Source: Apus apus (lineage: Eukaryota > Chordata > Aves > Apodiformes > Apodidae). Taken from it: a stretch of 64,000 bases of DNA. A model generated the notes under the pieces. That model saw only the letters and a list, made by a program, of their open reading frames with translations, had not been told where the DNA came from and did no database searches. Position numbers and translations under genes: made by a program. Positions 46,977 to 55,852 of this stretch are shown here, piece by piece (within the stretch, counting starts at the first letter, position 1; every line of letters starts with the position of its first letter). The stretch is from positions 3,968,001-4,032,000 of the forward strand of contig NC_067305.1 of assembly GCF_020740795.1 (NCBI RefSeq), read 5' to 3'.

Positions 46977-49900
46977 TTAGATTCGAATGTGAAATGTGCT
47001 ATTAAAAGAGGAAGGAATGGTCACTAGTGTGTCCCTCTGCTCAAAAGATTCACTACAATTAATCCTAGGACTCTACAGTAAATTGGAAATGTTATTTTGC
47101 AAGGAATAGATACATGAAATAAATGCAAAATTTGGAGTGCTGCTTTGTGCAAGGTGAGTCAGAAAGCACATTCAGACTGTTACACATTGAGGGAGCTAAT
47201 GGACCCTTCAGGGCTAACATTCACTTTTCAATTTGCTAGGACTTTTGACTTGCTTTTTGTACTTTTTACATGACAAAGAAGCTTCCACACTTTGTCAAGC
47301 CTCTGTTTTCTGAGTCTCTGCAGTGGGCAGCTCTACTAGAAACTGTGAAGGAAGAACAGTGAGCTGGAATGACTGAGGAAAAAAGGAAAACAGTCCATAG
47401 ACTTCTGACCACAAAAACTAAGAGCAATTTTGAGTTACAAATTAAAAGCAAATGTTACCTGAGGAAATCTGGAGCCCGTGTTATCATGTGCTGGAAGTCT
47501 TCCAAAGACAGCTTGCCATCATTGTCTGCATCAGCTTCATAGATCACCTTCTCACAGACCAGGCTAACTTCTTCTGGGGTAAGTTCATTCCGGGTTAATT
47601 TATTAACAGTTTTCTTTAGGTCTGATTTGCATATGTAATCATCGTTGTTAAAATCTGTCAAAGGAAGCACAATTCAAAGTGACAAAAGTCAGCATTTTAT
47701 ATGGTTGACTGCCAAGTCCTAATAGGAAGGGTTTGGTTCCCAGGCCATAATTCTTTTGTATAAATAGAACTTTCAAATCAGAAGTGAAGTCTTGCAGTTA
47801 TGCTTGTATAAAAATCCAGTAACAACAAAAAAATCCTGAACTAATTCCTCAGTATCTTACATAAGGGTAACAATGTGTTATCATTTAAAATTATTTAAGA
47901 TGTTAAATTGTAATAAAATCATTCTGGCAAATGCAAGAAGTAGTGTGAAAGGAAAAGAATGGGCTGTTCAGTTCTGGTGGGGATTCACATTACTAATGTC
48001 TTTGCTGAATCATGTAGTTTTAATCACAAAAAAATATTGGTTTGCTCGTTTGATATATTGTTTGGCTTTAGCTGATCATGAAGAAAGTAACTGGAAAAGG
48101 TACTGTAAAAATAAATCTTCAAATTTGGCCTTGGAGAAAAATGCTAAAGTGTGTTTCCCTGCTCCCCCCCCCCCAACCACCCTACAGATTTATGAGCAGC
48201 CAAATCCCTTGTGCTGCATTTTTCCAAGCAGACAGAATTATTTCTTAAAGGTTTATCAGCTCTAGAAAGCTGCAGATAACTTCAGGTTGTAAATTTTGTA
48301 GTAAATCCAAATCCTAAATAAGGAAGAGACAAAAGGATAAAGAAGACCCAGAAATTTCTAGGAGAGAGAAGCAGCACTGAAATGCAATGAAAAGAAAGGC
48401 TGTGTTATAAATGTACCCAACTAGATAACTGACTACATGGATTTTGGTGCTAAAATTAGTATTTTCTATCCCTACACGAAGCTGCAGGATCTCCCCAAAC
48501 TTTACTTTTTTACCCATGTCTCACTCACCGTAAATTTTAAAAGCATAATAAGCTTTCAAGTCTCTGGGAGCCATTTCACTCAGCACTGAAAACATGTCCA
48601 AAAAATCATCTAAAGTCATGTTGCCATCTCCATCCTCTGAGAAAACCTCGGCTATCCGCTGGCGGAAGGGATTGTCCTGGGAAACAGGGAGCAGGGGAAG
48701 CTCAGTCTCCATGGCATTTATTTCAGTGCAGATAAGACACAATTGGAGCAAGATTATTTCTGTTCTAACCCCCTTTTTTTCTTTTTTTCTTTTTTTTTTT
48801 TTTGGCAAATACTCCCCTTTCTGCTATTATGTCCCCATCTAGTGTTGTACAAAAGTAGCCACCTTTAACCTTAGTGGAATTTCAGGGAATCACCCACTAG
48901 AAGCTTCCAGAAAGACCTTCGACTTCAATAGCCAAAGATCTATTTGTATTTCAGCCTCCCAGCAATTAGTACAGGATGAATTATTAAAGAAAAAAAAATG
49001 AAAAGGGTAGATCAGGCTGAAATGTGTCCCTGGGTTCTGTGTTCTCTGCTGCGTACCTTCAGCTCTGGCATGCTGCCAATGAGCTCGTAGGGAAGTGTCA
49101 CCTCTGGTTTATGTGTGTAGTCGAGTGGAACCAGCTGTGGGGCCAGATCCCGGTATCTGTAGAACAGCCTGAAACAGAAAGAAAGACTCTTTTAGGGAAC
49201 AAGTTACTTAGAGCACTGAGAACAAGGTGTTGGCCTTTTCCGTGTCCTTCTCACTTTGCACCCCTTACCAGCTGGATGAGAACAGTCACTGTGTCACCTC
49301 TAGTGCAGCCTGTGGTTGCTGGGGGAAGGGATGGTGTTGGAAAAGGGAACCCAACAGAATGTGTCTGCTGAAAAATCCAAAGCCTTCATGAGGCCGGAAC
49401 AATTGGGTGAAAATGCTTGTAGTGGTCAGGCAGCCAAACCACCAGATGCTGTGTGTCTGAAAACAGATTTTGCACAGAATCTGATTGATTTCTGCATTGG
49501 GAGTGATGGCATTTCAGGCCCAGAGTGTCGTTATGAGTTCTGTGTTCACCAGAACAAGGAACAAGCCCTTCACCCTGAAGGTCCACTAACAGTTTCCAAA
49601 CACACACACACTTGTTGCAAGCTGAAAGGGATCTGTTTTCCACATCCACAATGACTGTGACCAAAAATAATGGGCTTCAACTGGAGCATGAAAGAGTCAG
49701 TCTAAATGTCAGAACAAAACCCTGAATGCCTGGAGCCATGGGCTAGAAGAGGGAGATCTGAGACCAACTCTGCCAGGTTTTTATCCACCCTGAGTATCTT
49801 CCTGTTTTTCCACAGGTTCAGGAGACATGTGGATAATTACTGGAAGGTATTCACCACTTTTTCAGCACATTATTTGCTTCAGTTCTTGTGATAGAGAAAG

Positions 49901-51083
49901 GATCCCATTCGCAACTCTTACCAACAAAACAAGAGGATAGAATTTTAAAAAGGATCCTTATCAATAATAAATGTCTCCTTCATGACACAGTTATGGTTCT
50001 GACCTCTGCTGACTATGTGGAAAGGCAGGCAGATTCAGATTTCAATTACTGCAGACCTGTTCATGTTTGATTCTGTATGGAATTCACACATGGATATGAA
50101 GGTTCAAAAGAGGGTCATGCCCTGTACAAACCTGTCATTTGTGCTCTGCCCTTCACAGAAAGGAGCAAAAAATGTGTGATGACACCTTGAGAGCTGCAGA
50201 AACTAACACTTCCCTTTCTGTCAGTGCACCCAAAGACAAATGAAACTTCAATATTATGCAAATTACTACCTGGGTAAGAATTTTTTACAGGAGGAGAACA
50301 AATTGAGCTTTTCAATAAGGCTCTCAGCCCCTCACCAACAGAACACTGAAATTGTATTTATCAGGTTAAAATGAGTCATCAATGAGGCACTTAAAGGCTT
50401 TGGGGAAAATGCATTTTAGAGTATTGAGATAATTATTTACATGAAGACATTAAAAAAGTGAATAAAATTTGACACAATCATCAAGGTTTTCATAAACCAG
50501 GCAAAGTATCCCAAATAATAACTGTATTTTGAAGCATTTGTTATAAAAGAAGGTGGGGGGACCATGGATGTGACTGGCAAAATATGTATTAAAATATAAA
50601 TTTTACATTTATTTCTGATAGAGAGCCTGGAACCTTAAAACAAAAGTCAGAATTCTGGCTCAGTTTAGAGCAGATAACATAGGTTTTGTACATACAAAAG
50701 CCAACAAAAATGCTCAGGTTATCCAAAAGTATCCCTTTAAGTTTGTGCGTAAATGTGTAAACACATTTAAAAAGTATTTTTAAAACACCTCACTCTCTGT
50801 GTGACCCATCTTTATAGCAATCTCAGTCCTTCACCCACAAAATACACATACAAGACTCACCTCAGAATTTCTTTCCTTGTAAAGAATGTGCAGTCCTATG
50901 AAATAAGAAAAGATACAACATGTAACAACAGTTTTTAGCATGCATTTACCCAAACTTTTCTATACAGAGACATAAATTAAGTTTTATTGTAAAATATGTT
51001 CTGTCCAGCCAGCCATTTGCTTTGTTTTCTACCTGATATGCATCCAGTTGCTCTGGAGTGAAAATGGTTTGCTTGTTGCCCAT
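46977..51083 (-). CDS. CIB3: Calcium and integrin-binding family member 3 (187 aa)
   Basis: An EF-hand protein that binds integrin tails and, with CIB2, TMC1/2 channels of hair cells. Exons on the minus strand, 5' to 3': 51083-51033, 50895-50861, 49168-49057, 48676-48529, 47654-47459, 46998-46977; total 564 nt, 187 residues, the family length. It starts [17 protein letters not shown], with Gly2 fitting N-myristoylation. EF-hand 3 is [12 protein letters not shown] (116-127) and EF-hand 4 is [12 protein letters not shown] (157-168), both with Asp at loop position 12. The earlier [12 protein letters not shown] loop is degenerate. [19 protein letters not shown] and [14 protein letters not shown] are family signatures. 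The last exon has only 22 coding bases, encoding the conserved STFHIRI end. An ATG further upstream (51,155) is in frame but is not the conserved start. Confidence 0.96.
48773..48803. repeat. T-rich tract in CIB3 intron 3
   Basis: A run of about 30 bases, nearly all T with three C interruptions, on the plus strand (poly-A on the CIB3 sense strand). Simple low-complexity sequence. Confidence 0.85.
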
Positions 51084-51781
51084 TTCTAGCTCTGAATGCT
51101 GATTCTTGTCCCATGATCCTTTCCTCAAAGGCAGCTTTATAGGAGGTCTGGGCATTCAGTTATTAAAAGCTGCAACAATGAGGTTCAGGTAAAGCAGAGG
51201 ATCAAGTAACCAGCTTCCCTGTTCCACAGGCTGCAAAGTATCATAATAGGAGCATTTCATCAAATCACCAGCCTGTTTAAGGCCCTTATCCAGCATCACT
51301 CACCTCCCTCCTGGGTGCACAACAAAGACTCACGTTACAGTATTTAGCCCAACAACTAAGAGCTGCTTGTTTATATATTTGAGGGAGCAGGTAAACTTCT
51401 TGGATTGTGCTTTTTCGTGCCTTCAGATATGGTAAATTCACTGAAAAGTGTTAGCAGTGTCTTTAAGAATTAACACCAAATACTAGAAATTAGTAACTCC
51501 TTATCCTTTCCCTCTCACTTTTCCCTGTTATACACATTGTATGCTAATGGTAGTACTGGATGTAATATCTATAAAATCTGCTTATTCCCTTTATTCTGTA
51601 TTATCTGCTAATACACGTTACTACTAGTAGTTAACAGTTACTATTACCATGACATGATACGTAAGTACTGCTACATATATGGCCTTTACACTGAAAATAT
51701 GTGTGAATATATGGTGCATACATGTGAAGAGAAACGTGATATTACAGGCTGTATGAAAATTAAAACAAAAGAGAGAAGGAA

Positions 51782-52004
51782 CTGGGCAACCTGGTCTAGT
51801 GGGAGGTGTCCCTGCCCGTGCAGGGGGGTTGAATCTACATAGAATGATATAATTATCCTGGCTGGAAGGGATCTTGAAGATCCAAGTCCAACCATAACCT
51901 AAATCCCCCTACCATAACCTAATTTACCTATAATACTAATTACCATAACCTGATTTATGATATTTAAGGTCCCTTCCAACCCAAAACATTCTCTGATCCT
52001 ATGA
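51782..52004 (+). mobile_element. CR1 LINE 3' end split by a second element
   Basis: The left part, gggcaacctggtctagtggg to caggggggttgaatc (51,783-51,836), and the right part, atttaaggtcccttccaacc to ctctgatcctatga (51,961-52,004), are the two halves of one sense-strand CR1 end. They are normally joined through ggaactggatgatc. The middle is foreign sequence, listed separately. Confidence 0.82.
51838..51960 (-). mobile_element. Nested LINE-type fragment with CCATAACCTAAT repeats
   Basis: It interrupts the CR1 copy around it. The plus strand begins acatagaatgatataatt and continues ggctggaagggatcttgaag atccaagtccaacc, an antisense CR1-like 3' end of a different subfamily. It then passes into three or four degenerate copies of CCATAACCTAAT before the outer element resumes. 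Because it splits the outer copy, it is the younger of the two. Confidence 0.6.
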
Positions 52005-52311
52005 CTGCACAACCGCAGCCTTAATTTACTGATCACAAGCCGTACAACCTGCATTTCTCGGTCATTCCAACCGCCGGCCTGGGCGGGCCCTGCGAGAAAT
52101 CTCACCTCAGGGAAGAAACGCCGGCCTCGCTCACCGGCGCCCCTTCAACTCCACCAAAAAAATGGTTCAGGATTGTTCTGTCCGAGGTGAAACGAAATCT
52201 GCGGGGAGCTCCGGGGGCCGTTTTTTTTTTTTTAACCCCGGACGCTCCGACTTTCCTCTCAGGGCAGCCCCGGCTCCTCGCGCGTCGCCCTGAGGGAGCG
52301 AGGGAAGCGGG

Positions 52312-53400
52312 AGCGCGTGATCAGCTCTGACTCATTTTGTTATTATTTTGTAGTGCTTAAAGCGAGCTTGAAGGCCAGAAGCAATGGCCGGAAAGCGTCC
52401 CTTTTGTTTGATACCAGCCGTTCTTTTTGGAAGCGGAGGGTCTCGGCGTCCCGCCCCGCTCCCCTCCGGGCGGCCCCGGCTCCTCACGGAGCGCGGGAAG
52501 CGGCGGCGCGCGAGGGCTGCGCAGCCCTGAGGTGTGGAAGCGCAGGGGGTTTTAGTGGGTTTTGTTTGTTTGTTCTTTTAGTGCTTAAAGCGAGATTTAA
52601 GGCCAGAATCAATGGCTGGAAAATGAAATGTCCCTTTTGTTTGGTACTAGCCGCTCTTTTCGGAAGCGGAGGGTCCCGGCGGGTCTGTCTCAGCCCGTCC
52701 CTTTCAGGCAGCCCCGGCTCCCTCAGGGAGCGAGGGAAGCGGGAGCGGGTGATCAGCTCTGACTTATTTCGTTATTATTTTTTAGTGCTTAAAGCGAGCT
52801 TGAAGGCCAGAATCAATGGCTGGAAAATGTCCCTTTGCTCACAGCTCTTTTGGAAGCCGAGGGTCTTGGCGTCTCACCCCGCTCCTCACGGAGCGCGGGA
52901 ACAGGCTCACAGCTCTGAGGTGCAGAGGGTTATTGTTTTATTTTATTTTTAGGGCTTAAAGAGAGATTTAAGGCCAGAATAAACTGCTGGGAAGTGTCCC
53001 TTTGGTTTTGGTATTAGCCGTTCCTTTTGGAAGCGGAGGGTCCTGACGGGTCTCACTATTTTTAGTGCTTAAAGCGAGATTTAAGGCCAGAATCAATGGC
53101 TGGGAAATGAAATAATCCCTTTTTGTTTGGTATTAGCCGCTCTTTTTGGAAGCGGAGGGTCCTGACGGTCTCATTGTGACATTCATCCCTTTCCAGGTGG
53201 GGCGGCCCCGGTTCCTCGCGCTCTCCCCTCCCGGAAGGCTGATCAGCTCTGACTTTTAGAAGCGCAGGGGGTTCATTTTATTTTTATTTTTTGTCCCCTT
53301 TTAGTGCTTAAAGCGAGATTTAAGGCCAGAATCAATGGCTGGGAAAATGTCCCTTTTGTTTGATCTTAGCCGTTCTTTTTGGAAGCGCAGTCCTGACGTG
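52312..53400. repeat. Tandem array of an unrecognised ~110-230 bp unit (six copies)
   Basis: A core of about 110 bp recurs with cores starting at 52,353, 52,581, 52,785, 52,952, 53,065 and 53,304. Each core reads roughly GTGCTTAAAGCGAGATTTAA, then GGCCAGAATCAATGGCTGG, then a CCCTTTTGTTTGGTATTAGCC stretch and TTTTTGGAAGCGGAGGGTC. Each is preceded by a T-rich tract ending TTTTAG. Variable GC-rich spacers with GATCAGCTCTGA and 'ggagcgggaa' phrases lie between. The spacing of 228, 204, 167, 113 and 239 bp shows repeated loss or gain of spacer. The first three copies keep one open frame (211 codons, 52,317-52,952), with VLKASLKAR-type repeats in its translation. I know no family that matches. Confidence 0.88.
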
Positions 53401-53469
53401 TCTCTGTTAGAAATGAAATGTAGTGTTGTTTTTGCATTCTAGTGTTAGAAACATAGTGTCGGGTTTGTT

Positions 53470-53487
53470 TATATATATATATATATA
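53470..53487. repeat. (AT)n microsatellite
   Basis: About nine AT dinucleotides, flanked by a further gatatata a few dozen bases on. Confidence 0.9.
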
Positions 53488-53499
53488 CCCTCGTGTCAG

Positions 53500-54127
53500 G
53501 GATATATAGTTTGTTGGAGAGAAGGGAGATCTCTGCAGGTCCCAGTGACCCCCGGGGGGGTTTTACGGTCCCAGCAACCGAGGGACTGAACTGGGCTCCA
53601 CCCGGGGGGTCCCCAGACGGAGCAGGGTTGATGCCAAGACCAGACCCAACACAGCCCCTTGTGCCCTGCTCCCCGGGGCAGGAGGACACCAGCGGGTGCG
53701 GGTCATGGTGGGGACTGGGAAGGCAGCCACGGGGCCAGGAAAGGGCAGAATGAGACCTTGAAAGGGACAAAGTGACCTGCTAGAATGGAACGTGTGAACA
53801 GGAGGGGGGAATTGACAGGATGACCAGAAGCGTGGGCTGGGCTGTAAACCCTGGAGTGACCGGGCAGGGGGGAAAGAGGGGAGGGAGCTTTGGGAGCAGG
53901 GAATACAAACCCTTCTTCACCTGGCTCTGGGTGCCTGCTTGTTGAGTCACCCAGTCTTGCCAGGGTGTCACTAACCTGTGCTTGGCTGAAGGATCCGTGT
54001 GAGCCTGTTCACTGGCAGGACGGACGCTCCTCACATCCCCGCGCCCTCCCGGGGCGGCCGCGGCTCGTCGGGGCCGGCGGGACCAGCCCGGCCCGGCAGG
54101 GGGCGCGGCGGGGCCGGCCCGGCAGCC
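53500..54127 (+). promoter_or_regulatory. FAM32A upstream flank and CpG promoter
   Basis: Unique sequence to about 54,000, followed by CpG-rich sequence (54,040-54,127) that includes a ccggggcggccgcgg GC-box cluster directly before the FAM32A ATG. No coding potential or TATA box is seen. Confidence 0.5.
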
Positions 54128-54943
54128 ATGGCGGACTATGAGGCGGTGCAGCGCGGGCCGCTGCGGCTGAAGGGCGGCGGGGCCGCGGGGGCCGGCAAGC
54201 GGTGCGGGGAGCGGGGCGGTGCGGGGAGCGGGGCGGTGCGGGGAGCGGGGCGGTGAGGGGAGCGGGGCGGTGCGGGGCTGGGAAGCGGTGCGGGGAGCGG
54301 GGCCGGGCGGTGAGAGGAGGGTGAGGGGAGACCGGAGGGGAGCCGGGGAGCTCAGCCCGGGCCGGGCTCTGAGCGGCCTCTGTCCGCCCGTAGGAAGAAG
54401 AAGAAGAAGAAGGAGAAGGCGCAGATCGTGGAGCAGATCGTCAGCAGCAAGAAGCAGGAGGAGGAGAAGAAGCGCGGGCTGGACAAGCAGACCCCGGCGC
54501 AGGTGGCCTACGAGAAGATGCAGGAGAAGCGGGTGAGGCCGGGCTGGTTGGGACGGACCCTGTTTGGGGATCATGGGGGGGATTGAAAACCCCAACCGAC
54601 CCCTCGGACACGCTCTGAGGGGCTGGAGGTAACCGGCCTGTCTTGTGCCTTCCGCAGCAAATGGAGAGGATCCTGAAGAAAGCATCCAAGACCCATAAGC
54701 AGCGGGTGGAGGTAAAGAGAAATCATCCCCCTTGGCTCCTCCCAGGGTGTATTTATCAGCACTCGGGCTGGAGGAACCTGGGTGAACACAGAGCAGGGAG
54801 GCAGAGGGTCTGGTGGTTCAACAGGGATGTCAGTAACGAATCTTAAACGTTCTCTTTCTCTTCCTGTCCCCTAGGACTTCAACAGGCACTTGGATACTCT
54901 GACTGAGCATTACGACATTCCTAAAGTCAGCTGGACAAAGTGA
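54128..54943 (+). CDS. FAM32A: FAM32A (111 aa)
   Basis: A small, lysine-rich nuclear protein. Structural work places FAM32A in the catalytic human spliceosome, where it stabilises the 3' splice site and exon ligation. Four exons: 54128-54201, 54394-54532, 54658-54711, 54875-54943 (336 nt). It starts MADYEAVQRGPLRLKG, then a lysine run (RKKKKKKEKAQ), then KKRGLDKQTPAQVAYEKMQE-like sequence. Its last half (ERILKKASKTHKQRVEDFN to HYDIPKVSWTK) is essentially the human sequence as I recall it. The human protein has 112 residues. The divergent part is the Gly/Ala-rich linker encoded at the end of exon 1 (GGGAAGAGK). The exon 1 donor (CG/GTGCGG) lies at the start of a 17-bp tandem repeat. Confidence 0.96.
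54201..54303. repeat. 17-bp tandem repeat covering the FAM32A exon 1 donor
   Basis: Six head-to-tail copies of ggtgcggggagcggggc, the first beginning with the last base of exon 1 (54,201). The fourth has gtgagg and the fifth is 18 bp. Each copy recreates a CG/GT donor context. Confidence 0.9.
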
Positions 54944-55124
54944 AGGGACTGCCTTGCAAGGCTTGGGATCTGGAGTTGTCTTTTGTTTTACTGAACAGGA
55001 TTGCCATGTGAATCCGTGTGCTCTCCATACAGATTGTTTAATATATCTCCTGAACCTTTATGGCTTTCTACTGTCTTACTTTATTGTTTTTTAAACCCAA
55101 ATATGCAGCAAAGTCTCTTCTTGG

Positions 55125-55270
55125 CTGATGAGCTCTGAGTTACAAAAGTGCAGAGGGTTGGTTTTTTTATTACTTATAGTGAGATTAAGGCCAGAATCAA
55201 TTGCTGGAAAATGTCCCTTTGTTTGTTTGATACTAAGAGTTCTCTTTTTTGGAAGTTCAGAGTCTGACAG
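55125..55270. repeat. Isolated copy of the 52.3-53.4 kb repeat unit
   Basis: Contains, in the same order, gagctctgag, gtgcagagggtt, a T-rich tract, gagattaaggccagaatcaa, tgctggaaaatgtccctttg and ttttggaagttcagagtctg acag. It is more diverged than the array copies and lies just downstream of the FAM32A coding end, so the gene is flanked on both sides. Confidence 0.85.
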
Positions 55271-55797
55271 CCCCCTGTAGCCTGTAGGAACCACATCCTG
55301 CATTTCTGTCTGGAGTTCTGTCCGAGGTGTGGGGGAGCTGCTGCAACTTGTACCTTCGATGTGATTCCTTATTAAAATGCTGCTTTCGTCCTTTTACATT
55401 CATTTAATTTTGGTGCTGACATAAAATCAGGGGCAGTGCCCTGATGGAACACTTTGGGCGTGGAGTTTGTGAAGTGCCCTGCCTGCCTTACGAGCCTTGC
55501 TCCTTTGGAGAGATGGAGATTGATGGTTCAAATCCTGTCTCTCAAACCCGAGGATTGTCCTGAAAACCCTAGGATCGCCCCTTGGCTGCTCAGGGCTCCC
55601 CCCTCAGCCTGCCCAACCCTCTCCCGTGGGCCCCTGGTCCCTCCCAGCCCCGCTTTTGGGGCTGTTTTCGGCATTTCCCAAGAAAAATACCCCCGGACTA
55701 TTTAATCGCTGCGCCGGCCCAGGTGTTGTTCCGCCGCCGCGGTGCTCTGGCCGTATCCCTCCTCCGGAGCAGCTGGGCCTCGTTTCACCGCTTCTTG
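55271..55797. other. FAM32A-AP1M1 interval
   Basis: Holds a possible FAM32A poly(A) signal, ATTAAA at 55,371-55,376, which would place the lone repeat copy inside the FAM32A 3' UTR. The phrase gttctgtccgaggtg at about 55,316 also occurs near 52,177, upstream of the array, suggesting a duplicated block wider than the core. GC content rises into the AP1M1 promoter. Confidence 0.45.
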
Positions 55798-55852
55798 CCG
55801 GAAGTGCCGGAAGCGGAAGTCGGTGTGTCCGCGGCGGGGCGGGTGGGCGGCG
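55798..55852 (+). promoter_or_regulatory. AP1M1 promoter with three clustered ETS sites
   Basis: CCGGAAGT at 55,798-55,805, CCGGAAGC at 55,807-55,814 and GCGGAAGT at 55,813-55,820, all in the same direction and 33-55 bp before the ATG. This is typical of TATA-less housekeeping promoters bound by GABP/ETS factors, in which these sites often mark the start of transcription. Confidence 0.65.

Larger units (their letters stand above)
51084..52311. other. CIB3 upstream flank
   Basis: Sequence between the CIB3 start and the tandem repeat array. AT-rich noncoding sequence runs to about 51,780, then a composite CR1 insertion (next entries), then GC-rich sequence from 52,070. I see no TATA box or CpG island at the CIB3 5' end itself. 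Confidence 0.45.

Noticed and set aside
47330-47360. Alternative CIB3 acceptor (ttcttccttcacag) giving a short terminal exon
   Set aside because: It would end the protein after two residues, while the exon at 46,977-46,998 restores the conserved STFHIRI terminus exactly.
53780-54685. 301-codon minus-strand frame across FAM32A exons 1-2
   Set aside because: It is antisense to the real exons and the GC-rich repeat. Its leucine and proline runs come from the complement of the Lys codons and the 17-bp repeat.
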